DNA of 64,000 nt from positions 806,001 through 870,000 of the forward strand of contig JADKEK010000001.1 of NCBI GenBank assembly GCA_016718035.1, given 5' to 3'. A program made the translations under genes and the position numbers. Origin of the DNA: Bacteroidota bacterium (GTDB lineage Bacteria > Bacteroidota > Bacteroidia > Chitinophagales > BACL12). The notes under the pieces are model-generated. The model was not told the DNA's origin. It saw only the letters and a program-made list of their open reading frames with translations, and did not search any database. This document shows positions 33,882 to 42,841 of the stretch, one piece after another (the stretch's first letter is position 1; each line of letters begins with the position of its first letter).

Positions 33882-36146
33882 ATGAAGTTCAATATTTGGA
33901 AGTGGGTAGCGGGGATGTCGCCGAAAGTTGCTATTGGCGTTTTTAGCATCTTAACAGCATTGGGCATTTACTTTAGTTTCCAATTAACCTTTTCTTACGA
34001 TTATGAGGATTTTTTTCCGAAAGGAGATAAAGAGTTAGATTTTTATTATTTGTTTCGGGACAAGTTTGAACACGATGATAACTTTTTACTGATAGGTTTA
34101 CAACCTGAGACCGGGGTTTTTGACACTGGTTTTTTAACCCAATTAGATAGTATTACACATAAAACCCAAAGGCTTGAATCTGCTGAAAAAGTTTTTTCCA
34201 TAACCAATTATAATTATTATTTAAAAACACCTTTTGGATTTGTTGATTACCCGGCTGTGCATATTCAAGATTCATTACGTTTTGCTGAAGATAGTGCACG
34301 GTTAATTTTGGATGAACGGGTAAACGGAAAATTAATTTCTCAAGATTTTTCAACTACTGTAGTTTTAATAAAAACACCGGATACACTTTCTCAATTACAA
34401 TCAGAAAATTTAATTGCGGGTGTAAAAAATATAATGGCTGATTTACAAGTTGAAGATTTTCATTTATTAGGTAAAGCCAATTTTCAGGTAGAATTCATTC
34501 GTATTCAGCAAAAAGAATTTACCCTATATGCATTGCTGAGTTTTTTACTTGTAGGATTTGTCACCTATCTTATGTTTCGAAAATTGTGGTGTGTTTTTAT
34601 AGCTATGCTTACGGTTGGAATTGCGTTAATTGTTTTTACCGGAATACTAGGTGCATCAGGTATTGAGCAAAATGTGATGAGCACTTTGTTTCCAATAGTC
34701 ATCATCATCATCGGCATTTCGGATGCCGTTCATTTTATTGGTAAATACATTGTTGAACTGCGTAAAAACAGCAATAAAAACATAGCCCTTTATCGGACTT
34801 TAAAAGACATTGGATTTGCTACATTTTTAACCGCGGTAACTTCTGCAATTGGATTTGCTACTATGTTAACTTCCAATGTACCGCCTATTAAATTTTTCGG
34901 TATACTTTCGGCGCTTGGTGTTTTAATTGTATATTTTGTGGTATTATTTTTCATTAGTCCTGTACTTAAATTATTTTCATTATCGCAATTAGATAATAAC
35001 GCTTCAGGTGAAAATAAAAAGTGGAATAATTTTTTACATTATATTTATCTTACAGGTAAAAATTACCCGCGTAGAATTTTGTTAATTAGTAGCTGTGTAC
35101 TATTAATTTTCACTTATGGCATCACCCAAATAAGTACCGACATTCATCTTGGAGCAGGTATGCCAAAAAACGAACGTGTTACCACTGATTTTAATTTTTT
35201 TGAAACCCATTTTAATGGCTTTCGTCCTTTCGAAATTGCTGCAGTTGCGCAACAAGGTTATCTGATTACCGATCCTGAAGTATTACAAACAATTGAGGAG
35301 GTTGAGCAATACGCCAAACAATATGCCATTATAAACGGTGTGCAAAGTATCACTATGATTTATAAAAGTATGCATAGAGCCTATAATGGTGATAATCCTG
35401 CCGCCTATTTATTGCCTGAAGACACATCTGTTTTGCACAGATACAATCGCGATTTAAGCAGGATTTCATCTTCAGAAATGCAGCTATTGTTGTCGGAAGA
35501 CAAGCGGTATGGCAGAATTAGCGCCACCTTAAGTGATGCAGGTACAGACAGCATTCGAATGGTTCAAAGCGAAATTCAGCAGTATATCAATAAGCTTCCC
35601 AACCAGGAGAAGGTGCAATTTACCATAACCGGAACCGGAATTATTTTTGATAAAAACACGCAGTATTTGCGGCGCAATATCATTAGTGGTGTGCTGTTGG
35701 CTTTTTTATGTATAGGTATTGTGATGGCGTTTATGTTTCGTGACTGGAAGATGGTATTAATCAGTATTATTCCCAACATTTTACCATTGGCAGTCTGCGC
35801 AGGAATAATGGGATTGCTAAACATAGAATTAGATGCCCCAACTTCAATAATTTTCGGAATTTCATATGGTATAGCGGTTGACGATACGATACATTTTTTA
35901 TCCAAGTTCAGAATAGAGCGGCTAAAAGGTCATGATGTTGAAACAGCAATTAAAAATACTTTTGAAGAAACAGGCAAAGCTGTATTCATTATGTCGGTGA
36001 TATTATTTTTTGGTTTTTCAATTTTAATGTTATCGCCAACAGCGGCAACATTTAACATTGGATTATTAACTGGTATCACTTTGTTTTCGGCAGTTTGGCC
36101 CGATGTGTATTTGTTGCCAATCATGCTCAGAAAGTGGATGAAATAA
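33882..36146 (+). CDS. MMPL/RND-superfamily exporter
   Basis: 754-residue inner-membrane protein with the duplicated RND plan: one helix, a periplasmic domain (about 40-205), five helices (about 210-365; the fourth-helix ISDAVHFIGKY carries the Asp of the proton relay), then again a helix (about 400-420), periplasmic domain and five helices (about 590-750; ISYGIAVDDTIHFLSKFRIERL is the matching second relay). This is the MMPL-type layout that moves lipids or other hydrophobic compounds; no HAE1-type funnel domain, no membrane-fusion or outer-membrane partner gene nearby. Followed after 57 bases by a lipoprotein gene. Substrate unknown. Confidence 0.9.
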   Translation: MKFNIWKWVAGMSPKVAIGVFSILTALGIYFSFQLTFSYDYEDFFPKGDKELDFYYLFRDKFEHDDNFLLIGLQPETGVFDTGFLTQLDSITHKTQRLESAEKVFSITNYNYYLKTPFGFVDYPAVHIQDSLRFAEDSARLILDERVNGKLISQDFSTTVVLIKTPDTLSQLQSENLIAGVKNIMADLQVEDFHLLGKANFQVEFIRIQQKEFTLYALLSFLLVGFVTYLMFRKLWCVFIAMLTVGIALIVFTGILGASGIEQNVMSTLFPIVIIIIGISDAVHFIGKYIVELRKNSNKNIALYRTLKDIGFATFLTAVTSAIGFATMLTSNVPPIKFFGILSALGVLIVYFVVLFFISPVLKLFSLSQLDNNASGENKKWNNFLHYIYLTGKNYPRRILLISSCVLLIFTYGITQISTDIHLGAGMPKNERVTTDFNFFETHFNGFRPFEIAAVAQQGYLITDPEVLQTIEEVEQYAKQYAIINGVQSITMIYKSMHRAYNGDNPAAYLLPEDTSVLHRYNRDLSRISSSEMQLLLSEDKRYGRISATLSDAGTDSIRMVQSEIQQYINKLPNQEKVQFTITGTGIIFDKNTQYLRRNIISGVLLAFLCIGIVMAFMFRDWKMVLISIIPNILPLAVCAGIMGLLNIELDAPTSIIFGISYGIAVDDTIHFLSKFRIERLKGHDVETAIKNTFEETGKAVFIMSVILFFGFSILMLSPTAATFNIGLLTGITLFSAVWPDVYLLPIMLRKWMK

Positions 36147-36183
36147 TTGCCATTGTTGTTTCATAAAGTTGTATTACATGTAT

Positions 36184-36191
36184 TATCTTTA
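36184..36191 (+). promoter_or_regulatory. -7-like element TATCTTTA before the lipoprotein gene
   Basis: One mismatch to TAnnTTTG, 12 bases before the ATG at 36204. The surrounding TGTATTATCTTTACC is almost identical to the sequence at 8881-8895, just before the DUF5686 gene. Confidence 0.35.
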
Positions 36192-36203
36192 CCTATTGTA
36201 AAT

Positions 36204-37136
36204 ATGATAAAAAGCACTTCTTATACTTATATAGCAGCATTACTTATTGCTGCTATTACCATGCTGTCTTGCAACAAAGATGTTAGAACATTCACCGATA
36301 TGCATTTTAGTTTTGTGTTTGATGAAACGCAGGAGCGTTTAGATAACCTCGGTAACCCTTCTACCCTTCCGGTTGGCCATGCAGCACAGACGCCGGAATT
36401 TTCGTTGATGAGTGTTCATTATATTGAATTATCGCAAGATGCATTTACCCCATTTAAAGATGGTAATATACTTTACATGGCTCCGGAAACCGATGCAGGT
36501 GGGGAAAGTGCTATAAATTTTGATTCATCATTATTAGCCAATGAAAATACCGATTTTTTAAAAGTAAATCTAGAGCGGTTGCAACCAGGCACATACTTAT
36601 ATGCTCGTGTTTCGGTAGCTTACCAGCAATATACAGTTGATTTCAACCTCAATAATATTCCCATTGTTGGCAATTTACCGAACCAACGAGGAGCAGTTGC
36701 ATCTTTTATAGGGTATAGGACATATATTGGTGACCTGAAAATAGAAAATCTTACCACCACTATTAATGCGAATAAGGCACAAGGCTTTTGGGGCTTTGAG
36801 ACTTTATTTACTGATGGTTTGGCCGATTACAATGCGATATATACAGGGCAGTCTCCGGCTGGTGCAACCACAGTTGTTAATCCGATAGATGCAACCTCAC
36901 CGGTGCCAGCAGGCTCTTGTGTAATAACAGGAGCATTTAGTGAACCTTTAATAATTAATGGTGATGAAACTGGAGAGTTATATATCAGCTTATCGTTTTC
37001 AAATAACCAGAGTTTTGAATGGGTAGATACAAATGGCAATGGACAATGGGATATAGATGCAACAAATCCGGAGAATACAGAATCGGTTACCGACATGGGC
37101 TTACGTGGAATGATTCCAAGTTGGGAGTGGAAGTAA
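36204..37136 (+). CDS. Lipoprotein, unknown (possibly MbnP-like)
   Basis: 310 residues. ATG 36204 is preferred over a TTG at 36147 because it gives a clean lipoprotein signal (IAALLIAAITMLSCNKD, lipid on the Cys near residue 23). The mature part is beta-rich: DMHFSFVFDETQERL, LMSVHYIELSQDAF, GGESAINFDSSLL, and a late DTNGNGQWD loop like a calcium-binding EF-hand loop. The beginning is loosely reminiscent of MbnP-type copper-associated lipoproteins, and the next gene encodes a multicopper-oxidase-fold protein, so a joint role is conceivable; this is weak. Otherwise a Bacteroidota lipoprotein of unknown function. Confidence 0.75.
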   Translation: MIKSTSYTYIAALLIAAITMLSCNKDVRTFTDMHFSFVFDETQERLDNLGNPSTLPVGHAAQTPEFSLMSVHYIELSQDAFTPFKDGNILYMAPETDAGGESAINFDSSLLANENTDFLKVNLERLQPGTYLYARVSVAYQQYTVDFNLNNIPIVGNLPNQRGAVASFIGYRTYIGDLKIENLTTTINANKAQGFWGFETLFTDGLADYNAIYTGQSPAGATTVVNPIDATSPVPAGSCVITGAFSEPLIINGDETGELYISLSFSNNQSFEWVDTNGNGQWDIDATNPENTESVTDMGLRGMIPSWEWK

Positions 37137-37343
37137 GAAATTATGTATATACAATTCAAAAAACTTTTAACATTCAAATAAAATATTATCTTAGCCCCAA
37201 GTTTTGTGAAACAATTAACAACAGCCAAGTTTTTAAAGTTTAACCCTAATAGAACATCCTATCCGATAAATTTTTGCTATCTCTAAGAAATGCACACACA
37301 AAACAACAATCTGATAAGTTTAACCAAAAAATAACGACAGAAG

Positions 37344-38864
37344 ATGAACAGAAGATCATTTTTAAGAAACACGCTTGCGGGTACAACAGCCGTAGCGGTA
37401 ACTCCGGCTGCTTTCCTCGCCAGCTGTGGAACTGACCCAGTAGTTCCAATTTTTTTCAGTGTGGGTGGCATCGAGGTTCCTGCACCGCCTTTTACAACTC
37501 CTTTTAATACATTACCAATTAACTCAGCATCTAGCGCTTCTTTAGTAGCCAATAAAAATTTAGCAAACCTGATAGGTATTACTGATACATTCTGTTTTGG
37601 TTATTCCGATTCTGTTTGGGGACCAACTTTAAAAATTCAAAAAGGCAATCCTGTAAGTATCTCTCTAACTAATAACGTAAACGAAACCACCAATTTACAT
37701 TTTAGAGGCTTAACAGTAGACGCAGGTAATTCCGATAACATAGAGGATGCAATTTCAAATGGTGGCAGCAAAACATACAATTTTACCGTAAATAACCGTG
37801 CAGGTTTATATATGTATCATCCGCACTATCAAAAAACTGCGGGTAAACAAATGAACCTTGGTTTAGGTGGATTATTTTTAGTTGAAGACAGCGAAGAAAC
37901 TGCGCTTAATTTGCCTTCAGGAGAAAATCGTGAAACTACTATTGTTATTCAGGACAAACGTTTTAATGAAGACAATATGATGTTTTATGGTCCTAACCCG
38001 GGTGAACAAATGGCGGGTTATTTCGGAGAAACCGTTTTAGTAAATGGTGTTCACGGGCCATTCAAAAATATATCTACACGCATACACAGATTGCGTATTG
38101 CAAATGCCAGCACTGCGAGAATTTATAATCTAGGTTTGACAGACTTAACAACTGGTTTAGAAATTCCGTTTACTATTATAGGTGGCGACTGTGGTTTAGT
38201 GAAAAATACCGGTGGTGCTATTAATGCTGTTTTATTAGCTCCTGGTGAACGTGTTGATACTTTAGTCGACTTTACTTCAATTGCGGTAGGCACTGAAGTT
38301 ATAATGAGTTCTAAAGTATTTTCAGGTGGAGGTGATTATCAGGGTTCAGTTGGTTTCGATGTGATGAAATTTGTTGTAGATACCAATGAAGCTGAAGGAT
38401 ATACCATTCCTGATTCACTATCAGACTTTACAGAATTAACTGAAGGAGATGTAACTGGTGAAACAAGAAATCTCAATATCAGCAATGGCAATATTAGTCA
38501 GGATGAAGCTAGCAGTAACACAGACTCAATGCATGTTATCAGTGGTGAAACATATGATGCTGGCACGGTTAACTATACTGTTACAGCAGGTTCAACCGAA
38601 AAATGGGTGTTTGACAACTCAGAAGGTAAAGAACCTCGAGCCATGCATATTTATGGCGTGCAGTTCCAGATTCTTACGCGTGAAGGCGGCCGTGGTAACA
38701 CTAAATTGTGGGAACGTGGTTGGAAAGATACTGTGTTGATGTTACCTGGAGAGAAAGTAACCTGTATAGTTCCATTTACAATTGGAGCAGGCAAATACAA
38801 TGTAGTTTGTACTAACCTTGAACATTCCGATTCAGGTTTGATGCATACTTTTGAAGTAGTATAA
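37344..38864 (+). CDS. Multicopper-oxidase-fold protein with degraded copper ligands
   Basis: 506 residues. The N-terminus combines a Tat-like start (MNRRSFLRNTLAG) with a lipobox-like ASCG near residue 28. Three cupredoxin domains follow, closest in motif layout to CueO/SufI. By alignment to CueO ligands: H119 (in NLHFRG) fits H101 but R121 replaces H103; H159 and H161 (YHPHYQK) fit H141/H143; H435 (MHIYG) fits H446, while R432 and Y437 replace H443 and H448; C489 and H494 fit C500/H505, but V488 and T490 replace H499 and H501. The type 3 site and one type 1 ligand are gone, so oxidase activity is unlikely. Resembles the SufI/FtsP situation, a structural protein on this fold. Confidence 0.85.
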   Translation: MNRRSFLRNTLAGTTAVAVTPAAFLASCGTDPVVPIFFSVGGIEVPAPPFTTPFNTLPINSASSASLVANKNLANLIGITDTFCFGYSDSVWGPTLKIQKGNPVSISLTNNVNETTNLHFRGLTVDAGNSDNIEDAISNGGSKTYNFTVNNRAGLYMYHPHYQKTAGKQMNLGLGGLFLVEDSEETALNLPSGENRETTIVIQDKRFNEDNMMFYGPNPGEQMAGYFGETVLVNGVHGPFKNISTRIHRLRIANASTARIYNLGLTDLTTGLEIPFTIIGGDCGLVKNTGGAINAVLLAPGERVDTLVDFTSIAVGTEVIMSSKVFSGGGDYQGSVGFDVMKFVVDTNEAEGYTIPDSLSDFTELTEGDVTGETRNLNISNGNISQDEASSNTDSMHVISGETYDAGTVNYTVTAGSTEKWVFDNSEGKEPRAMHIYGVQFQILTREGGRGNTKLWERGWKDTVLMLPGEKVTCIVPFTIGAGKYNVVCTNLEHSDSGLMHTFEVV

Positions 38865-38888
38865 TCGTCATGATTATATGTATATCAG

Positions 38889-38914
38889 AAACCCGCCTTG
38901 TGCGGGTTTTTTTT
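38889..38914 (+). terminator. Intrinsic terminator after the multicopper-oxidase-like gene
   Basis: Stem AACCCGC/GCGGGTT (38890-38896 with 38902-38908), 5-base loop, followed by T-run to 38914. Confidence 0.85.
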
Positions 38915-39011
38915 ATGTTATGACCTATTTCTTACAATCCAGGACAATATTCACACAGGTAGATTGCGTTTTGTGGTGAAATTGATTACCTTAGAAACAT
39001 AAACCTAATTT

Positions 39012-39212
39012 ATGCTGTTAAAACAAGCCATCCGTCCAGCAAAACTAACTTTATTGTTTAGTACTTTGTTTTTAGCCAATCTCACCCTAAAATCACAAAG
39101 CCATAGCAATGGTGACATGACTCAATTTTACATTGTTTCAATTGTGTTTGTTATTTTGATTGTTGGTGGTGTTATGTCTTTTTTTATTTCTAACAAAAAG
39201 AAAAAAGATTGA
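39012..39212 (+). CDS. Small membrane protein, unknown
   Basis: 66 residues: a signal-like hydrophobic stretch (about 11-28), a short polar segment (SQSHSNGDM) and a membrane span (about 39-60) followed by basic NKKKKD. Topology would be N-terminal segment cleaved or looped, lysine tail in the cytoplasm. No family recognised. A TACCTTAG element at about 38986-38993 could be its -7 box. The CapA-like gene starts 32 bases after its stop, so both may share a transcript. Confidence 0.6.
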   Translation: MLLKQAIRPAKLTLLFSTLFLANLTLKSQSHSNGDMTQFYIVSIVFVILIVGGVMSFFISNKKKKD

Positions 39213-39244
39213 CCAACATCCTATTTTTGTGCCTAAATAAAAAT

Positions 39245-40411
39245 ATGGTTAGGTTAGGTTTACTTTTGGCAATTTTGCCTTGTTTAGGCATGCAGTTATC
39301 CTGTGAAAGCTCCGGTACCGCCGCTGCGCAAACCCACGACTCAATTCCAAATAATGACACACTTGTTCAATTCACCATTTCGTCTGTAGGCGATATGATG
39401 TGTCATAGCACGCAATTTAATTATGCAAAGGTTGCAGAAGACTCTTTCCATTTTGAGCCCTGCTTTGAATATATATTACCGTGGTTGCAACAACCGGATT
39501 TATTGATGGGCAATTTAGAAACAACGTTAGCCGGCGATAAACAGGCCTATTCAGGATATCCTTATTTTAACACGCCTGATGATTATGTGGTAGCTTTAAA
39601 AAACATTGGTTTCGACTTTATCATAACTGCCAATAATCATAGCAACGATACAGGAGAAAAAGGCATTTATCGCACCCTTAAAGTGCTAGATGAATTGGGG
39701 TTACCAACATCCGGCACCTATACTTCACAAAAAGACCGTGATTCTATCAGGATTGTAGATGTTAAGGGCATTAAGGTGGCCATTTTAGCCTACACTTACT
39801 CTACAAATGGCAATCCTCTTGCTGAAGGAAAACCATGGCTGGTTAATTTATGTGATTCTGCGTTGATTAACAGCGATATACAGCAAAGTCGTTCAAAGGG
39901 TGCTGAATTAGTGGTTGTGTTTTACCATTTTGGAGAAGAATACCAGCGATTGCCGAGTACCTATCAAAAAAACTTCGTAGACCATGCCGTTCAATGTGGT
40001 GCCGATTTAGTGTTGGGCAGTCACCCCCACGTTCTACAACCCGCAGCTTTTTTTAAAGGCGTAAATAGCACCTTGGATACCGGATTTGTAGCATATAGCA
40101 TGGGTAATTTTATCAGTAATCAGCAGGATGAATACACCGATGAGGGTGTAATTTTCAATATGCATTTAGAGAAAAACACGATCACCAACAAAATAAGGCT
40201 CACCTCGGTGGATTATTTACCAACTTGGGTTTATAAAGGAAAAAACGAGGCTAAAAAATTACATATGGTATTTCCGGCATTACAGGCAAACGACACACTT
40301 TTGCCGGAATTTGTTCAAACCTACTACACCGATGAAGTTGAAAAGGCTATAAAACACACTACGGCAACTATGCAAACCTATACACAGGAAATTAAACCTG
40401 TTAGCAGGTAG
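39245..40411 (+). CDS. CapA-family lipoprotein (metallophosphatase-like)
   Basis: 388 residues from ATG 39245, which gives a lipoprotein signal (LLLAILPCLGMQLSCESSG); a TTG at 39209 overlapping the upstream stop is the alternative. The body is a PGA_cap domain with calcineurin-like metal ligands: SVGDMMCHSTQ, GNLETTLAG, ANNHSNDTGEKGIYRTL, VVFYHFGEEYQRLPS and GSHPHVLQP. The family includes CapA of poly-gamma-glutamate capsule synthesis, but no capB/capC gene is here, so a capsule role should not be assumed. Lipid-anchored in the periplasm. Confidence 0.9.
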   Translation: MVRLGLLLAILPCLGMQLSCESSGTAAAQTHDSIPNNDTLVQFTISSVGDMMCHSTQFNYAKVAEDSFHFEPCFEYILPWLQQPDLLMGNLETTLAGDKQAYSGYPYFNTPDDYVVALKNIGFDFIITANNHSNDTGEKGIYRTLKVLDELGLPTSGTYTSQKDRDSIRIVDVKGIKVAILAYTYSTNGNPLAEGKPWLVNLCDSALINSDIQQSRSKGAELVVVFYHFGEEYQRLPSTYQKNFVDHAVQCGADLVLGSHPHVLQPAAFFKGVNSTLDTGFVAYSMGNFISNQQDEYTDEGVIFNMHLEKNTITNKIRLTSVDYLPTWVYKGKNEAKKLHMVFPALQANDTLLPEFVQTYYTDEVEKAIKHTTATMQTYTQEIKPVSR

Positions 40412-40443
40412 TGAATTAGCACGTAATTTGTATAAATCTATTT

Positions 40444-40998
40444 ATGAAAATATTAATTGCAGTATCACTTTGTATTTGTAGTTGGCAAATTTCGTTTGGC
40501 CAAATTGGTAATCCTTTTAAAGGCGAAGATGTTGATACAGTGTATTACATGCAATTAGATTCCTTTTATGTTACTGCCCGTCCGCTAAAAAATTATAATT
40601 ACACGAAATACGAAAATATTGTAAACAAAGTATATCCCTATGCAGATTCTGCAGTGCAGTATATACAACAATTAAATCAACTTAAGTTCGAAAAGCGCAA
40701 GGATGAAAAATCATATAAAAAAGAATTAGAAGAAAAATTGCGCAGTACATTTGAAGACAAACTCAAAACATTTACCAGATCGCAAGGAGAAGTATTAATA
40801 GACATTATTGAGCGCAATACCAATGAGTCGATGTATAACATATTGAAAGAACATAAAAGTGGTAGCTCCGCATTTTGGTGGAATAGTTTAAGCAAAGCTT
40901 ATGGTTACGATTTAAAAGATAAATATCAACCTGATAATAATCCCACTTTGGAAAAAATTATTCAGGACTACGAAACTAAACACAAAAAAAAGGAATAA
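40444..40998 (+). CDS. DUF4294 family secreted protein
   Basis: 184 residues. Signal peptide (MKILIAVSLCICSWQISFGQ). The mature part matches the Bacteroidota DUF4294 pattern: VYYMQLDSFYVTARP, a NYTKYENIVNKVYPYADSA segment, a charged helical stretch (KRKDEKSYKKELEEKLRSTFEDKLKTF) and SGSSAFWWNSLSKAYGYDLKDKYQP. Function is unknown in the family. It stands alone, 32 bases after the CapA-like gene, and converges with the next gene with a 6-base gap. Confidence 0.85.
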   Translation: MKILIAVSLCICSWQISFGQIGNPFKGEDVDTVYYMQLDSFYVTARPLKNYNYTKYENIVNKVYPYADSAVQYIQQLNQLKFEKRKDEKSYKKELEEKLRSTFEDKLKTFTRSQGEVLIDIIERNTNESMYNILKEHKSGSSAFWWNSLSKAYGYDLKDKYQPDNNPTLEKIIQDYETKHKKKE

Positions 40999-41004
40999 TT
41001 CCTT

Positions 41005-42285
41005 TTATCTGTTTACAGTAAAATTTCTTGAAACCTTCTCTCCCTCTGCATTATAAGCCGAAAAGAAGTATAATCCATCAGTCAAATTTGTTATGGAAAT
41101 AATATTTTCTTTTAATGGTAAATCACCATGCATAATCATTTGCCCACTGATGTTATAAATGATATAATCAGAAAATATTTGTTCTGAAGCTGAAAAAATT
41201 AAACTATTATTTTGAACCGGATTTGGGTAAATTATGAAGCCGGTATTATTTTGATTTTCTATTACTCCAACATTTTCAACTGTTAATTCAATTGTTGTTG
41301 AATCGTTATTTGCGCATTTTGCTGCCATCAATTTTACAGGATAAATTCCGGCCAAAGTATAAGTATGTGTTGGATTAATTTCAGTTGAAGTAGTTCCGTC
41401 GCCAAAATCCCAAACATAGTTTTCGGCATTAATTGAAAGATTAGTGAATTGATAAGTGGCATCACCTAACTTTTCGAAATTAAACGCTGCTTGCGGATTG
41501 TATTCACCAACATGCCAAACAGCTAAACTATCATATACTACAGTTTTTACAACCTCGCGCATATGCATGGCATATTCCGGAGTTACGCTTCCATTATACG
41601 TGATATCCAATGGATTTTTTTGGAATAAAATGGTATAAAAAGTCAGTGCTGCTGCATAAGTACCATTCACTGAAGGATGGCTAAAGTCCGGATTGTATAA
41701 TTCAATTTCAGGATAAAGGTCTCGTATAAAATACCAAACCTGCCCTACAGGAGATAAAAGTGCATCATTATCCTCTGCCATCATTCGATAACGCAGGTTA
41801 AGTAAACTATCCATGCCTTCATATGTGCATACAGGAGGCCAGGTTGGACAGTTACCGGCATCACCCTCCTTCCTACCCCAAGTCATAAAAAATACTGTTT
41901 CAGCGCAGCTATTGCCTTCGTGAATTAAATCATCTAATATAGTGGCATATGGGAAGCAAATAGTTTCAACTTGCCCGATGGGGAATGATGGTATTTGACT
42001 TTGCTCCTGCAATACCACATAATCCCAGGTGCCTAAGGCTATTTTGCTAAGTGTGGTGGCATTAGTACTATGTAATTCGAATGTATATCCTCCGGGAGTA
42101 TTGTTGTCCGTAATTAGCTCATCGCCCATTGAGGTTGCGATATTTTTAATCTGAGTCGGCAAATCGTTGGTGTAGACATAACTATTGCCAATAAACAAAG
42201 CCGATTTGGTAATTGCCTGTGCAAAAACCGAACTTAATTGCAGGAATGAAAGCGCAAGGAATAAAGATGATTTAAGGTTGAACAT
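41005..42285 (-). CDS. T9SS-secreted SGNH-hydrolase-like protein with PKD domain
   Basis: 426 residues. Signal peptide (to about 23), SGNH-like domain (about 27-260) with LFIGNSYVYTND (S35 as block I serine), VVLQEQSQIP, and DFSHPSVNGTY (block V Asp-x-x-His). A PKD domain follows (about 268-335, NYVWDFGDGTTSTEINPTHTY) and then a type A sorting tail (about 345-426; FIIYPNPVQNN to GLYFFSAYNAEGEK). An extracellular esterase/deacetylase is the family-based guess. PKD domains often help bind polysaccharide or protein. Not closely related to the 11360 SGNH-like protein, as the block I and central motifs differ. Confidence 0.87.
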   Translation of the reverse strand: MFNLKSSLFLALSFLQLSSVFAQAITKSALFIGNSYVYTNDLPTQIKNIATSMGDELITDNNTPGGYTFELHSTNATTLSKIALGTWDYVVLQEQSQIPSFPIGQVETICFPYATILDDLIHEGNSCAETVFFMTWGRKEGDAGNCPTWPPVCTYEGMDSLLNLRYRMMAEDNDALLSPVGQVWYFIRDLYPEIELYNPDFSHPSVNGTYAAALTFYTILFQKNPLDITYNGSVTPEYAMHMREVVKTVVYDSLAVWHVGEYNPQAAFNFEKLGDATYQFTNLSINAENYVWDFGDGTTSTEINPTHTYTLAGIYPVKLMAAKCANNDSTTIELTVENVGVIENQNNTGFIIYPNPVQNNSLIFSASEQIFSDYIIYNISGQMIMHGDLPLKENIISITNLTDGLYFFSAYNAEGEKVSRNFTVNR

Positions 42286-42425
42286 AGTTTACAATTCGAA
42301 ATAAAAATAATACATAGCAAGCAGTTCGCTTTTTGTGCATGGATAAGATGACAATTTTACGACCAAACCTTTGAATTTCATTATTGTCAGCTAAACTGAG
42401 AAAACCGTAATGCAAGGGCAAAAAA

Positions 42426-42453
42426 AAGGCTGATACTCAATAGTATCAGCCTT
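42426..42453 (-). terminator. Intrinsic terminator of the miaB-secG operon
   Basis: Stem AAGGCTGATAC/GTATCAGCCTT (42426-42436 with 42443-42453), 6-base loop. On the minus strand it is followed by a T-run (A-run at 42420-42427), 19 bases downstream of the secG stop. Confidence 0.88.
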
Positions 42454-42471
42454 ATAAATGTTTATTAAATA

Positions 42472-42840
42472 TTATTTTGTTTCGCCATCAGCCGGTTGTT
42501 CAGCGCCTTCGATTGGCTGAGCTGTAGCATCTTCAGCCTGTGGGATAGTTCCAACAGTTGATGCAGGGCGATTAGCTTCAGGTTTAATACCACCTTGATT
42601 GGTAACAGTCTGCGTAGGTTTTAACGCTGCTGCTGATAAACAAAGTGTAAACACAATGATTACCAAACCCCAAGTAATACGTTCAATGTCGTCGGTTGTG
42701 CGTTTGTAACCAAAAATTTGATTAGCTGCACCGCCAAATGTTCCGCTTAAACCTCCCCCTTTTGGGTTTTGGATTAAAACTACTAAGCCCAGTAAAACTG
42801 CTGCAATAATGGCGATAATTATGATAATGGTAAATAACAT
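42472..42840 (-). CDS. secG: Preprotein translocase subunit SecG
   Basis: Small inner-membrane subunit of SecYEG that helps the translocation cycle. 122 residues: membrane span 1 (about 3-23), the conserved loop IQNPKGGGLSGTFGGAANQIFG, span 2 (about 54-72), then a Pro/Gly/Glu-rich cytoplasmic or periplasmic tail of about 45 residues that is longer than in E. coli but usual in Bacteroidota. Last gene of the operon, 1 base after the TPR-like gene. Confidence 0.95.
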   Translation of the reverse strand: MLFTIIIIIAIIAAVLLGLVVLIQNPKGGGLSGTFGGAANQIFGYKRTTDDIERITWGLVIIVFTLCLSAAALKPTQTVTNQGGIKPEANRPASTVGTIPQAEDATAQPIEGAEQPADGETK

Positions 42841-42841
42841 A

